From assembly GCF_003688855.1 (NCBI RefSeq), contig NZ_REFW01000004.1, positions 186,001 to 250,000 of the forward strand: a stretch of 64,000 nt of DNA, written 5' to 3'. This stretch comes from Tessaracoccus antarcticus (GTDB lineage: Bacteria; Actinomycetota; Actinomycetes; Propionibacteriales; Propionibacteriaceae). This document shows, piece after piece, positions 12,147-21,962 of the stretch. Under the pieces are notes generated by a model. That model saw nothing but the letters and a program-made list of their open reading frames with translations, made no database searches and had not been told where the DNA came from. Position numbers and translations under genes: made by a program. How positions within the stretch are numbered: the stretch's first letter is position 1; each line of letters opens with the position of its first letter.

Positions 12147-12174
12147 TGGCCGGTGCCCTCACGGGTGCCGGCCA
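12147..12174 (+). terminator. Hairpin after rplO
   Basis: TGGCCGGTGCCC (12147-12158) pairs with GGGTGCCGGCCA (12163-12174) around TCAC, a 12-bp stem with two G-U pairs. The following CATCTGTTCCTC is only modestly U-rich, so termination may be partial. Confidence 0.6.
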
Positions 12175-12251
12175 CATCTGTTCCTCGGCATGGTGGACAT
12201 CGTTTGTCCCCACTGCCCTCGTGCGGCCACATGATCACGCGCGGCTCCCGG

Positions 12252-12281
12252 TTGGGTCCTCCGTGCCGCGCTTGATAGGCT
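12252..12281 (+). promoter_or_regulatory. Putative secY-adk-map promoter
   Basis: TTGGGT (12252-12257), an 18-base spacer and TAGGCT (12276-12281). A small inverted repeat, GTTGCC/GGCAAC (12288-12305), lies in the leader just before secY. The same TTGGG plus 18 layout precedes infA and rpmJ. Confidence 0.5.
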
Positions 12282-12344
12282 GCGCGGGTTGCCTTGATTG
12301 GCAACGCCTTCCTTTGTTGACTCCGTAGGAGAAAGTGGGGCCGG

Positions 12345-13645
<1,301 letters not shown>

Positions 13646-13649
<4 letters not shown>

Positions 13650-14221
13650 GACTGCTGATCATGGGTGCACCGGGCGCAGGCAAGGGAACCCAGGCCACGG
13701 CCCTGGCCGAGCGGTACGGGATCCCGGCCGTCTCGACGGGTGACATCTTCCGCTCCAACATCCAGCAGGGCACTGATCTGGGCGTGCAGGTCAAGGCCAT
13801 CATCGAGGCCGGCGAGTACGTGTCGGACGACTTGACGGAGGCCATCGTGGCCGATCGCCTGGCTCAGCCGGACTGTGCCCAGGGTTTCCTGCTCGACGGG
13901 TTTCCGCGCACCATGCATCAGGTCCACTTTCTTGACGAACACCTCAGTGCCACGTCCCGTCAGCTCGACGCGGTCGTGTCGCTGCAGGTCAATCCTGACG
14001 CACTGGTGGATCGTCTGCTGGAGCGTGCCCGCATCGAGGGCCGCGCCGACGACAACGAGGACACCATCCGTCGCCGGATGGAGGTCTACGCCGGACAGAC
14101 GGCGCCGCTGCTGTTCCACTACGAACGCCAGGGGATCCTGGTGGACGTGGACGGTACCGGCACGGTTGACGAGGTGCGGGAACGCATGTTCGCCGGAGTC
14201 GACAAGCACACCGGGAAGTGA
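13646..14221 (+). CDS. adk: Adenylate kinase (short-LID type)
   Basis: Interconverts ATP plus AMP and two ADP in the cytosol. It has 191 aa with P-loop [10 protein letters not shown] (residues 7-16), NMP-binding segment [10 protein letters not shown] and DGFPRTMHQ. The LID is the short form without zinc cysteines ([17 protein letters not shown]), normal for Actinobacteria. The start is GTG overlapping secY; the stop overlaps map. Confidence 0.97.
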
Positions 14222-15057
14222 TGGGGAGCATGCGGATCGAGATCAAGACCGACGACCAACTCAAACTGATGCGCCGTGCCGGACTTGTGGTGGCGGAAGG
14301 GCTGCAGGCCATGCAGGACGCAGCATCACCCGGCATGACCACCCTGGAGGTGGACGCGGTCGGACGTGAAGTCCTGGCCCGCAACAACGCCACCTCGAAC
14401 TTCTTGAACTACGGCGCCGAGTACGGCGTCGGGTTCGCGGGTGTGGCCTGCATCTCGGTCAACGAGGAACTGGTGCACGGGGTCCCCGGCTCGCGAGTGC
14501 TGGCCGAGGGCGACGTCGTCTCCGTGGACTTCGGCGCCATCATCCAGGGCTGGCACGGCGATGCTGCCGCAACGTTCATCATCGGTGAGGCTGACCCCGC
14601 CGACGAAGCGCTCTCGGAGGCCACGCGCGGTGCGCTGTGGGCGGGCATCTCCCAGGCGAAGGCCGGCGGCCGCGTGAGTCACGTCTCGCGCGCCATCGAC
14701 GAGTTCGTGAAGGCCCAACCCCGCCGCTATGGGACGCTTCGGGAGTACACGGGCCACGGGATCGGCTCGTCGATGCACATGGACCCGGACGTCCCCAACT
14801 TCCACAAGCGGGGCCCGAGCCCCAAGCTGGACGTCGGCATGGCCCTGGCCATTGAACCCATGCTCACCCGAGGGCTGCACCAGACCTCGGTCTGCGAGGA
14901 CGACTGGACCGTGGTCAGCCGCGACGGCTCCCGCGGCGCCCACTGGGAGCACACGGTGGCGATCACCCGCGACGGCCTGTGGGTGCTCACCGCACCCGAC
15001 GGTGGCGAAGCTGAACTGGCAGCGCGTGGCGTCCAGTTCGGACCACTCTCCGACTGA
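14218..15057 (+). CDS. map: Methionine aminopeptidase, type I
   Basis: Removes initiator methionine from nascent proteins. Using GTG 14218 the protein has 279 aa; ATG 14221 and ATG 14230 ([10 protein letters not shown], closest to family N-termini) are alternatives, and the ribosome-binding evidence does not decide between them. All five metal ligands are present: Asp104, Asp115, His180, Glu213 and Glu244 (in [24 protein letters not shown] and HWEHT). The secY-adk-map arrangement is the usual actinobacterial one. The next gene of that order, infA, is displaced 4.5 kb downstream by a protease cassette. Confidence 0.96.
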   Translation: MMGSMRIEIKTDDQLKLMRRAGLVVAEGLQAMQDAASPGMTTLEVDAVGREVLARNNATSNFLNYGAEYGVGFAGVACISVNEELVHGVPGSRVLAEGDVVSVDFGAIIQGWHGDAAATFIIGEADPADEALSEATRGALWAGISQAKAGGRVSHVSRAIDEFVKAQPRRYGTLREYTGHGIGSSMHMDPDVPNFHKRGPSPKLDVGMALAIEPMLTRGLHQTSVCEDDWTVVSRDGSRGAHWEHTVAITRDGLWVLTAPDGGEAELAARGVQFGPLSD

Positions 15058-15077
15058 TACCCCGTCAACCGGTGACC

Positions 15078-15083
15078 TACCAT
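15078..15083 (+). promoter_or_regulatory. Leaderless-type -10 box of the DUF1707/protease cassette
   Basis: TACCAT followed by 6 bases and ATG 15090. The spacing would place the transcription start at the start codon, as in leaderless actinobacterial mRNAs. No convincing -35 was found. Confidence 0.45.
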
Positions 15084-15089
15084 GGGGGC

Positions 15090-15461
15090 ATGAGCAGCCT
15101 GCCTCCGTCCTCGAAGTACCTGCAACAGGCACAGGCCGACGTCGATGACGTCGAGCGTGAAGCCCTCACCAAGAGGCTTTCGGACGCGTTTGCCGACGGC
15201 AGGCTGCAGCAGGACGACTACATGGCGGCGCTGGATGTCGTGTACGGGGCCCAGCATCTGGGTGAACTCGTTCCGGTGATCGAGCGGCTCCCCGCGGCGG
15301 CTGTGGAGGTGCCCGGCATCGTGCAGTCCTCCGGGGTCCCGGCAGGCCAGGTGAGTACGTCCCGCAACGTTCTCATCCCCGCACTTTTGGTCACCGGTGT
15401 CGTCCTGGCGCTGCTCATCACCCTTGCGGTACTGGTGGTGCTCTTCGCAGGTGTGGCGTGA
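15090..15461 (+). CDS. DUF1707-like single-pass membrane protein
   Basis: A 123-aa protein. Residues about 17-65 (DVEREALTKRLSDAFADGRL, then DDYMAALDVVYGAQHLGEL) match the DUF1707/SHOCT-like pattern of a short helical domain common in actinobacterial membrane proteins. A single hydrophobic helix spans residues about 95-120, so the DUF1707 part is probably cytoplasmic. Its stop overlaps the GTG of the first zinc-peptidase gene by 4 bases, so the two are probably co-translated. Function unknown; an assembly or regulatory partner of the peptidases is an inference from context. Confidence 0.75.
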   Translation: MSSLPPSSKYLQQAQADVDDVEREALTKRLSDAFADGRLQQDDYMAALDVVYGAQHLGELVPVIERLPAAAVEVPGIVQSSGVPAGQVSTSRNVLIPALLVTGVVLALLITLAVLVVLFAGVA

Positions 15462-16603
15462 GCCCTGCCCCGCCGGGTGGTCCACCCGATCACTGGTTGC
15501 CACCCGCGACGCGCGCTCAACCCCCTCCACCGCAACCGGCGCACCGTGACGCCCCCGCGCCACTGCAGGGGCCTGCAGCGCACTGGGCACCGCCCTTCAC
15601 ACAGACCGAGGGCCCCGATGGGCCGTGGGTGGTGTCCAGGCCATCAGAGGACTCCCACAGGGCACCCTTGATCGGCCTGCTCGTGTTCCTCCTCGTTGTT
15701 GCCATGGCAGCCGCGGGCGTCGTCGTCACACGCTGGCAGAACAACGAGACCTATGGCTTCGATGAGGCGACCCCCTCCGTGGTGACGACTCCCACCGTCG
15801 CACCGCTGCCGGGTGGAGCGGCTGCTGAGCCTGAACCGCCGGCCTCCTCGGCGCAGGGAGTTGTGGATCCCGCCACGGGGGAGTGGTTGCTGCCGGAGTG
15901 GTCGTGGGACGTCCTCCCGGTTCTCGCGCCGGGTCAGGAGGAGGCCTGGCAGACGATGCAGTCGCCACGACTCGCTGCGATGGCGCCCCCGTCCATCGCG
16001 GGGTGCGACATGCCCCACACCATCGACGACGACGCGTCCTACCAGGAGGCGGTCACACGGCAGTGGGAGTGCGTCCACGAGGCGTGGACACCGGTGTTCG
16101 AAAGGCTCGGCTGGTCGACGGTGGAGCCGCCCCTGAGGTTCTTCACCGGCATCGGCAGCACGAGCGCCTGCGGTTATGCAGAGGCTCCGGCCTTCTACTG
16201 TCCCGACGGCGGGGGCATGGCGTTCTTCGGAGGTGACGACCGCGACCTTGCCATGTACTGGGACCTGACGGTCAATGAGTCCGTTCACCACGAGTACGCC
16301 CACCACATCCAGAACCTGGCCGGCATCATCGACGCCATGGAGGGGGTCGACCCCACCGACGACCTGGACCGCCGGCTGGAGTTGCAGGCCACCTGCCTGT
16401 CCGCCAGCATGACGTTCCACAACGATGCCGTTGGTTTCGACCAGAGCAGATGGGACGACTGGCAGTACAGCCTGCACGAGAGCGTGCTCGACGACGAACA
16501 CGGCAGCCGGGAGTCGCTGCTGTACTGGGGCACGCGGGGCCTGTACGCCGACACGGTGGGTGACTGCAACACGTGGTCCGTGGATCCGGCCAGGGTCAAC
16601 TGA
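15458..16603 (+). CDS. Membrane-anchored zinc metallopeptidase paralogue 1
   Basis: 381 aa. The layout is a Pro-rich cytoplasmic N-terminus (1-68), a transmembrane helix (70-91), a Pro/Ala/Glu linker, then an extracellular domain resembling the neutral zinc metallopeptidase (YpfJ, PF04228) family. That domain has SACGYAEAPAFYC (236-248), HEYAH (278-282; two His ligands and catalytic Glu) and LELQATC (307-313; Glu308 as likely third ligand). The family consensus is ELQADC, so Asp is replaced by Thr in this copy. Several cysteines are shared with the next two genes and could form disulfides. The GTG start overlaps the DUF1707 gene. Substrate unknown. Confidence 0.8.
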   Translation: MSPAPPGGPPDHWLPPATRAQPPPPQPAHRDAPAPLQGPAAHWAPPFTQTEGPDGPWVVSRPSEDSHRAPLIGLLVFLLVVAMAAAGVVVTRWQNNETYGFDEATPSVVTTPTVAPLPGGAAAEPEPPASSAQGVVDPATGEWLLPEWSWDVLPVLAPGQEEAWQTMQSPRLAAMAPPSIAGCDMPHTIDDDASYQEAVTRQWECVHEAWTPVFERLGWSTVEPPLRFFTGIGSTSACGYAEAPAFYCPDGGGMAFFGGDDRDLAMYWDLTVNESVHHEYAHHIQNLAGIIDAMEGVDPTDDLDRRLELQATCLSASMTFHNDAVGFDQSRWDDWQYSLHESVLDDEHGSRESLLYWGTRGLYADTVGDCNTWSVDPARVN

Positions 16604-16604
16604 A

Positions 16605-17930
16605 ATGTCCCAACCCCCACGCCCTGGCCCATTCCCGCCACCACACAACGGTCCGCTCGGGCCTCCGGCCTTCGGCCCCTACCAGCCTCCAGCAGCCGGC
16701 CCGCCCCAGCAGCCCTGGAGTGGTCCGCCAGCACCCCAGTGGCCCGGGGGCGGGGGTCAGCGACCGCCTGGGGCTCCGCCATGGAACGGGCAGCCGTACA
16801 CGACGGGAGGGACGCCCGAGCGCCGCTGGGATGCGCCACCGGCGGCCTCGCCTCCACCGCAGCAGAGACCCACCGGCTGGGTTCCCGGCACACCACCAGG
16901 TGGGGGCCCGCCCCCCGGTGCTCGGTGGAGGCCGCCGCCCCCGTTCGGGCCACCGACACCGCCCCCGCCGCGCCGCAGGTCGGTGAAGGGCCCCGTGTGG
17001 GCACTCATCTCGGCCGGCACAGCACTGGCGGTACTGCTGGGCGTCGCGGGACAGGTGTGGGGGCAGCCGCCAGCTGACCCGAGCATCCCCGGGCCAGCAC
17101 CCACCACCACGCGGCCGGTGTCCACACCGACGGCAGTGGAGACGCCCCCACCCTCTTCGCCGTCCCCATCCCCTTCGCCCACACCGCCGCCGCCAGCGCC
17201 GACCCGGGAGGGCTGGCAACTCCCCGAGCGCGACTGGGAAGCACTGCCGCCCCCCGCCCCACAAAATGATCTGTGGACGGTGCTGCAGGCTGAAGAGCTG
17301 ATCGGTGAGCCCGCGCCCATCCTGTCCACCTGCCCGGCCGTCCAGAAGGTCACGTCCGAGACGGAGTACCAGGCACTCGTCCTCCAGCAATGGCACTGCG
17401 TCCACCGTGCCTGGGTGCCGCTTTTCCAGCTCAAGGGGTGGTCCACCGTGGAGCCCCCCGTGGAGTTCTACCCCGGCACCGGGGCTCCCAGTGAATGCGG
17501 ATACCTTGAGGCGCCCGCCTTCTACTGCTCCGCAGGGATGGGCACCGTCCATTTCGGGGCGGGGCACCTGGAGATGGCCATGGACTGGGACCTGTCCATC
17601 AACGAGATGGTCAACCACGAGTACTCCCACCACGTCCAGAGCCTCGCCGGGATCACCACCGCGAAGATGCAGCTGGTCCAGTCGGACGAGATCGAGCGTC
17701 GTGCGGAACTGCAGGCCACCTGCTGGTCCGCCACCATGACCCGCAACAGTGAGATCGTGGATTTCGACGAGAACAACTGGGACAGCTGGCAACAACGACT
17801 GGAGACGATGACCATCGACGGCATCCATGGCAGCCGGGAGTCGATCCTCTTCTGGGGGACGCGCGGGCTGTACGCCCAGACCCTGGGGGACTGCAACACG
17901 TGGGCGGTCGGCGCAGAAAGGGTGAGCTGA
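16605..17930 (+). CDS. Membrane-anchored zinc metallopeptidase paralogue 2
   Basis: 441 aa with the longest Pro/Gly-rich cytoplasmic region of the three (1-127), a transmembrane helix (about 129-151), a Pro/Ser/Thr linker and the same ectodomain. It has SECGYLEAPAFYC (296-308), HEYSH (338-342) and AELQATC. The ATG follows the previous stop by only two bases and lacks a good ribosome binding site, suggesting coupling. Its last base is shared with the next start codon. Ectodomain identity with paralogue 1 is clearly high (WSTVEPP, GSRESxLxWGTRGLYA, GDCNTW in both). Confidence 0.8.
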   Translation: MSQPPRPGPFPPPHNGPLGPPAFGPYQPPAAGPPQQPWSGPPAPQWPGGGGQRPPGAPPWNGQPYTTGGTPERRWDAPPAASPPPQQRPTGWVPGTPPGGGPPPGARWRPPPPFGPPTPPPPRRRSVKGPVWALISAGTALAVLLGVAGQVWGQPPADPSIPGPAPTTTRPVSTPTAVETPPPSSPSPSPSPTPPPPAPTREGWQLPERDWEALPPPAPQNDLWTVLQAEELIGEPAPILSTCPAVQKVTSETEYQALVLQQWHCVHRAWVPLFQLKGWSTVEPPVEFYPGTGAPSECGYLEAPAFYCSAGMGTVHFGAGHLEMAMDWDLSINEMVNHEYSHHVQSLAGITTAKMQLVQSDEIERRAELQATCWSATMTRNSEIVDFDENNWDSWQQRLETMTIDGIHGSRESILFWGTRGLYAQTLGDCNTWAVGAERVS

Positions 17931-19108
17931 TGTCCATGCCGCCTCCCGACCGGTTCACCCACCCATCCGGACCCATCACCCCACCCGGCGCGCGCGGCAG
18001 CTCCGGAGGACCACCAAGCGCCGGGCCCTGGGGGCCCCCGCCGCCCGCCGCCCCCTGGGGGCCGCCCGCCTTCCGCGGTGGGCCACCGCCGGGGCCGCCG
18101 CCCCGAGGACTCTACGGGCCCCCCTCCAACTGGGGGCCCTCGGGTGGGGGGCCGGGCTGGGCTCCGCCCCCTCGACGCACCTCATCGGGTGCCGTGGTGG
18201 GCTGCCTCGTGGCGGTGGTGGGGTTCCTGGTGATCGTGCCGGGCCTCATCGCGGTGCTGGGTGGGCTGGTGGCGTCCTCCGTGGAACCGTACGAGCCGCC
18301 CACACCCATGCCCCGGCCCAGCAGTGCCCCACCGGCCCCGCCCACCCCGAAGCCTGAGCCGCCGACCCCGAAGCCGGCACCACCGGAACCCGAGCCCATC
18401 CCGAACCGGACAAATCCGCCGCTCCCGCCACCGAACTCGGGGGATCCTGCATGGGTGAGGGTGCAGCAGGCAGCCGTCTACACGGCCTCCTTCCCCTCCA
18501 TGTCCGGCTGCCCAGCGCCCGCGACGCTGGGAACCATGGCAGAACTGCAGCCCTACGCCACCGCCGAACTGGCATGCATCCAGAACGCCTGGCGCCCCGT
18601 ACTCGCCACCGTGGGTCTACCGAGCGCAGAGGTGCCGCACTTTTTCTTCTCCGGGTCCGAGGTGACTTCTCCCTGCGGGGTCTCGACGGCGCCCGCGTAC
18701 TACTGCTCCGCCAATGGGGGAACGATTCACATCGGCGAAGACCTGCTGCTGGACACGTCGTGGGACCCCATCTGGGCGAAGGATGTGATCGGGCACGAAT
18801 ACGGTCACCACATCCAGGGGGTGAGCGGCTTCTTTGACGCCATGGACGACTTGCCCCCGGGCAACGAGACGATCCGGCGCAACGAGATCCAGGCCACCTG
18901 TTTCTCCATGGGCATGCTCCGTCGCGACGATTCCGTCACACTGGATCGGCCGTTCTACGACACTCTCGAACCGCACCTTCGCAGCTATCTCGATGACGGT
19001 ACCCACGGAAGCCCGGACTCGCTGGCCCTGTGGGGAATGCGCGGCTTCCACGCCACTCTTGCAGGCGAGTGCACCACCTGGCTTGTGGGGTCCGACAAGG
19101 TCCGGTGA
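17930..19108 (+). CDS. Membrane-anchored zinc metallopeptidase paralogue 3
   Basis: 392 aa, the most diverged copy. It has a Pro/Gly-rich N-terminus (1-85), a transmembrane helix (about 87-116), a Pro/Lys/Glu linker (119-168), then the ectodomain with SPCGVSTAPAYYC, HEYGH (289-293, the family-typical form) and NEIQATC. It overlaps paralogue 2 by one base (TGATG). It ends a four-gene cassette that separates map from infA. The convergent YCII-like gene starts to be read 9 bases beyond its stop. Confidence 0.8.
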   Translation: MSMPPPDRFTHPSGPITPPGARGSSGGPPSAGPWGPPPPAAPWGPPAFRGGPPPGPPPRGLYGPPSNWGPSGGGPGWAPPPRRTSSGAVVGCLVAVVGFLVIVPGLIAVLGGLVASSVEPYEPPTPMPRPSSAPPAPPTPKPEPPTPKPAPPEPEPIPNRTNPPLPPPNSGDPAWVRVQQAAVYTASFPSMSGCPAPATLGTMAELQPYATAELACIQNAWRPVLATVGLPSAEVPHFFFSGSEVTSPCGVSTAPAYYCSANGGTIHIGEDLLLDTSWDPIWAKDVIGHEYGHHIQGVSGFFDAMDDLPPGNETIRRNEIQATCFSMGMLRRDDSVTLDRPFYDTLEPHLRSYLDDGTHGSPDSLALWGMRGFHATLAGECTTWLVGSDKVR

Positions 19109-19116
19109 GGCAACCC

Positions 19117-19398
19117 TCAGGCGAAGATGCCGATGGGCGGGTTCCACAACTGGATGCGACGCCGGGCGATGGCGCCCTGCACCAGAAAGGGGTCCCTCTC
19201 CAGCATCGTCGCCACGTCATCGGCGGTTTCCGCCTCGACGATGAGCAAAGCTGCAGGTTCCTCGGCGTCCGGGTAGGCGCCGGCGGCCACCAGTCCCGAG
19301 CCCACCAGGGACCGCAGGAAGTCGCGGTGCGCGGGCCGGTGTTCGGCCAGGAGGGTGGCGTCAGAGACGTAGGTGTAATGCACGGCGAAGTGGCTCAT
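19117..19398 (-). CDS. YCII-related (YciI-like) protein
   Basis: 93 aa with the dimeric ferredoxin-like YCII fold. It begins MSHFAVHYTYV, then HRPAHRDFLRSLVGSGLVAAGAY and a DPFLVQGAIARRRI segment, as in YciI-type proteins. The family is loosely linked to dehalogenation or intermediate turnover, but the role here is unknown. A TATCGT box 8 bases upstream of the ATG suggests a near-leaderless transcript. Longer upstream frame extensions look non-coding. Confidence 0.8.
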   Translation of the reverse strand: MSHFAVHYTYVSDATLLAEHRPAHRDFLRSLVGSGLVAAGAYPDAEEPAALLIVEAETADDVATMLERDPFLVQGAIARRRIQLWNPPIGIFA

Positions 19399-19457
19399 GG
19401 GGGACCACGATACCGGCACCCGACCGCGCGCCGCAGCGGCCTGCAGGTGGCAGGGAT

Positions 19458-19487
19458 TTGGGTGAAGCCAGCGCCCCGGCATAGAAT
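19458..19487 (+). promoter_or_regulatory. infA promoter
   Basis: TTGGGT (19458-19463), 18 bases, TAGAAT (19482-19487). This is one of the best -10 boxes in the window. The leader is about 34 bases and ends in GAGAGCAC before the ATG. Confidence 0.6.
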
Positions 19488-19527
19488 CCACACAGACAAT
19501 AATGATCTGACAACTGATTGAGAGCAC

Positions 19528-19749
19528 ATGGCGAAGAAAGAGGGAGCCCTCGAGATGGAGGGTACCGTCGTGGAATCACTTCCGAACGCGATGTTCCGGG
19601 TGGAACTCGCGAACGGGCACAAAGTGTTGACCACGATCAGCGGAAAGATGCGCCAGCACTACATTCGCATTCTCCCCGCTGACCGCGTTGTGGTGGAGCT
19701 TTCTCCCTATGACCTGACTCGCGGACGCATCGTCTACCGCCACAAGTGA
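19528..19749 (+). CDS. infA: Translation initiation factor IF-1
   Basis: OB-fold factor that occupies the 30S A site during initiation; 73 aa, normal length. It begins [21 protein letters not shown] and ends [12 protein letters not shown]. It has its own promoter and terminator, so it can be expressed independently of the flanking ribosomal genes. Confidence 0.98.
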   Translation: MAKKEGALEMEGTVVESLPNAMFRVELANGHKVLTTISGKMRQHYIRILPADRVVVELSPYDLTRGRIVYRHK

Positions 19750-19766
19750 GTCCATCAACGACGACG

Positions 19767-19788
19767 ACGCCCGGCTTCTGCCGGGCGT
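19767..19788 (+). terminator. Rho-independent terminator after infA
   Basis: ACGCCCGGC (19767-19775) and GCCGGGCGT (19780-19788) form a perfect 9-bp stem with loop TTCT, followed by TTTGTC. Confidence 0.85.
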
Positions 19789-19832
19789 TTTGTCATGTCC
19801 GGGGGAGCGCGTCACGCCCTCGATCCGAGGAT

Positions 19833-19862
19833 TTGGGCATTTGCCCGCCGCTGGCGTAACCT
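19833..19862 (+). promoter_or_regulatory. Putative rpmJ-alpha operon promoter
   Basis: TTGGGC (19833-19838), 18 bases, TAACCT (19857-19862), downstream of the infA terminator. The leader to rpmJ would be about 130 bases. Confidence 0.45.
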
Positions 19863-20000
19863 TGGGCGTCGGTCGTCCATGCCCGGCGGATCGTTGTGTG
19901 CTCGCGCACACGGGATCGTCCGGGACGAGGATTGCCGAGTTCATCCACCACTGATTGGGGCTTGACATGGGCCCCATCGCTGATTGAAAAGGTTGCTCGA

Positions 20001-20114
20001 ATGAAGGTTCAGCCGAGCGTCAAGAAGATCTGCGACAAGTGCAAGGTCATCCGCCGGCACGGTCGTGTGATGGTGATCTGCGAGAACCCGCGTCACAAGC
20101 AGCGCCAGGGCTGA
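20001..20114 (+). CDS. rpmJ: 50S ribosomal protein L36 (zinc form)
   Basis: 37 aa, [20 protein letters not shown]. It has the zinc ligands Cys11, Cys14 and Cys27 and a downstream His, so it is the C+ form. ATG 20001 is fixed by homology; the open frame upstream has no protein-like character. With the zinc-type S14, it shows that the zinc-dependent set of ribosomal proteins is encoded here. Confidence 0.96.
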   Translation: MKVQPSVKKICDKCKVIRRHGRVMVICENPRHKQRQG

Positions 20115-20364
20115 GCCCAGACGTTGGACAAAGGCTCGAACAGAGCATCGCGGAACGGGTCGATCGCCCACCCCGCCTGACAATTCAACAACGTGAACGC
20201 AAGGGTCCCCACAAGGACCTCCACCCTTGGACGAAGGCCAAGGCCCCGCCGGTCGCCACATGCGGCCGAAAGGCACGGGGACGCGTCACGCCGCACACCT
20301 TCTCGGTTCACGACCGGGCCCCTCGGGGCCATGGACCGGAAACACTTTGAAAGGTAACCGCCTG
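20115..20364 (+). other. rpmJ-rpsM intergenic leader
   Basis: A 250-base gap, unusually long inside an alpha operon. It contains a GGCCCC/GGGGCC inverted repeat near 20317-20333 and a GAAAGG ribosome binding site before rpsM. No ORF or convincing promoter was recognised. Confidence 0.35.
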
Positions 20365-20739
20365 ATGGCACGCCTACTCGGTGTCGACCTGCCGCGCGAA
20401 AAGCGCCTCGAGATCGCACTCACCTACATCTTCGGCGTGGGCAAGACCCGCGCCGCCGAAACCCTCGCCGCCACTGGAGTCAGTGGCGATCTCCGTGTCC
20501 ACGAACTCAACGACGAACAGCTCGTCGCGCTGCGTGACCACATCAACGGTGCATACGAAATCGAAGGTGACCTTCGTCGTAGCGTCGCAGCCGATATTCG
20601 TCGCAAGATCGAAATTGGCAACTACCAGGGCCGTCGCCACCGCAGCGGACTGCCCGTCCGTGGCCAGCGCACGCGTACCAATGCCCGCACCCGCAAGGGT
20701 CGCAAGAAGGCAGTCGCTGGCAAGAAAAAGGTACGCTGA
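20365..20739 (+). CDS. rpsM: 30S ribosomal protein S13
   Basis: 124 aa head protein contacting P-site tRNA and bridge B1. It begins [20 protein letters not shown] and ends in the basic tail [16 protein letters not shown]. The helix-two-turn-helix [12 protein letters not shown] is conserved. ATG 20365 is chosen by homology, with GAAAGG upstream. Confidence 0.98.
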   Translation: MARLLGVDLPREKRLEIALTYIFGVGKTRAAETLAATGVSGDLRVHELNDEQLVALRDHINGAYEIEGDLRRSVAADIRRKIEIGNYQGRRHRSGLPVRGQRTRTNARTRKGRKKAVAGKKKVR

Positions 20740-20781
20740 CCCGCGCGGTGAGCTGAAACAGGACTGGAGAGAAAAGAACTT

Positions 20782-21192
20782 ATGGCTACTGCAAGCCGAA
20801 AGAGTGGCGGCGCCAAGAGCAAGGTGCGTCGCAAGGAAAAGAAGAACGTGCTGGCCGGGCAGGCCCACATCAAGAGCACGTTCAACAACACGATCATCGC
20901 GATCACTGATCCCGCAGGTGCGGTTGTCGCCTGGGCCTCCGCCGGCACCGTCGGTTTCAAGGGGTCCCGCAAGTCGACGCCGTTCGCTGCACAGATGGCT
21001 GCGGAGGCCGCTGGCCGCCGCGCCATGGAGCACGGCATGAAGCGCGTCGACGTCTTCGTCAAGGGCCCCGGCTCCGGACGTGAGACCGCGATCCGTTCGC
21101 TGGGCGCCGTGGGCCTCGAGGTCGGAGCCATCTCCGACGTCACGCCCGTGCCGCACAACGGCTGCCGCCCGCCCAAGCGCCGTCGCGTCTGA
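20782..21192 (+). CDS. rpsK: 30S ribosomal protein S11
   Basis: 136 aa platform protein near the E site. Conserved [20 protein letters not shown] and the C-terminal [18 protein letters not shown] are present. The site GGAGAGAAAAGAA precedes the ATG. Confidence 0.98.
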   Translation: MATASRKSGGAKSKVRRKEKKNVLAGQAHIKSTFNNTIIAITDPAGAVVAWASAGTVGFKGSRKSTPFAAQMAAEAAGRRAMEHGMKRVDVFVKGPGSGRETAIRSLGAVGLEVGAISDVTPVPHNGCRPPKRRRV

Positions 21193-21225
21193 TCCCCGAG
21201 ACCAAGTAAGGACTGAAGAGAAGAA

Positions 21226-21831
21226 ATGGCTCGTTACACCGGCCCCATGACCAAGAAGTCCCGTCGTCTCGGGACAGACCTCGTCGGCAACGACAAGGCT
21301 TTCGAGCGTCGCCCGTACCCGCCCGGCGTCCATGGCCGCGGCCGTATCAAGGACTCCGAGTACTCCCTGCAGATGCGCGAGAAGCAGAAGGCGCGTTTCT
21401 CCTATGGCGTGCTCGAGAAGCAGTTCCGCCGCTACTACCAGGAAGCTGACCGTCACCCCGGCAAGACCGGTGACCACCTGCTGCAAATCCTGGAGACCCG
21501 TCTCGACAACGTTGTGTACCGCGCAGGTTTCGCGGGCACCCGTCGTCAGGCCCGCCAGCTCGTGGTCCACGGCCACTTCCTGGTCAACGGCCACCGGGTG
21601 GACATCCCCTCGTACCGCGTGAAGGCCCACGACATCGTGGACGTCGCCGAGAAGTCGATGAACCTGCACCCGCTCGTGGTTGCTCGTGAGACCCACGGCG
21701 AGCGTTCCGTTCCCGCATGGATGGAGGCACGTCCCAACCGGATGCGCATCCTCATTCACCAGCTGCCGCTCCGCGAGCAGATCGTGATTGACGTGCAGGA
21801 ACAGATGATCGTCGAGCTGTACTCGAAGTAA
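21226..21831 (+). CDS. rpsD: 30S ribosomal protein S4 (zinc-free type)
   Basis: 201 aa primary 16S rRNA binder, also a mRNA helicase component. No cysteines are present, matching the mycobacterial-type S4. The S4 RNA-binding domain is at residues about 92-155 (RLDNVVYRAGFAGTRRQARQLV). Followed by two hairpins before rpoA. Confidence 0.98.
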   Translation: MARYTGPMTKKSRRLGTDLVGNDKAFERRPYPPGVHGRGRIKDSEYSLQMREKQKARFSYGVLEKQFRRYYQEADRHPGKTGDHLLQILETRLDNVVYRAGFAGTRRQARQLVVHGHFLVNGHRVDIPSYRVKAHDIVDVAEKSMNLHPLVVARETHGERSVPAWMEARPNRMRILIHQLPLREQIVIDVQEQMIVELYSK

Positions 21832-21838
21832 TGACATG

Positions 21839-21866
21839 GGGGCTGGCCGAGTAATCGGCCAGCCCC
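21839..21866 (+). terminator. Strong hairpin between rpsD and rpoA
   Basis: GGGGCTGGCCGA (21839-21850) and TCGGCCAGCCCC (21855-21866) form a perfect 12-bp stem with loop GTAA. There is no U-tract, so it may act as a partial terminator, an RNA processing site or a stabiliser rather than a full terminator. Confidence 0.55.
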
Positions 21867-21898
21867 GATTCAGCACCACCGTTGCATCATCACAAGTC

Positions 21899-21940
21899 GG
21901 CCGGGAATCGTTCCCGGCCGGGTTCGCGCCCTCATATATT
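21899..21940 (+). promoter_or_regulatory. Second hairpin and rpoA promoter
   Basis: GGCCGGGAA/TTCCCGGCC (21899-21919) forms a 9-bp hairpin. Its 3' arm holds TTCCCG (21911-21916), which lies 18 bases before TATATT (21935-21940). TATATT is a strong -10 box and would give a leader of about 16 bases for rpoA. The -35 match is poor. Confidence 0.45.
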
Positions 21941-21962
21941 GGTTGGCGCGGGAAGGACACAC

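Noticed and set aside
20124-20152. Promoter starting at TTGGAC upstream of rpsM
   Set aside because: No acceptable -10 box at 16-18 bases spacing.
20374-21960. 528-codon minus-strand frame under rpsM, rpsK and rpsD
   Set aside because: Shadow of conserved genes; low-complexity translation.
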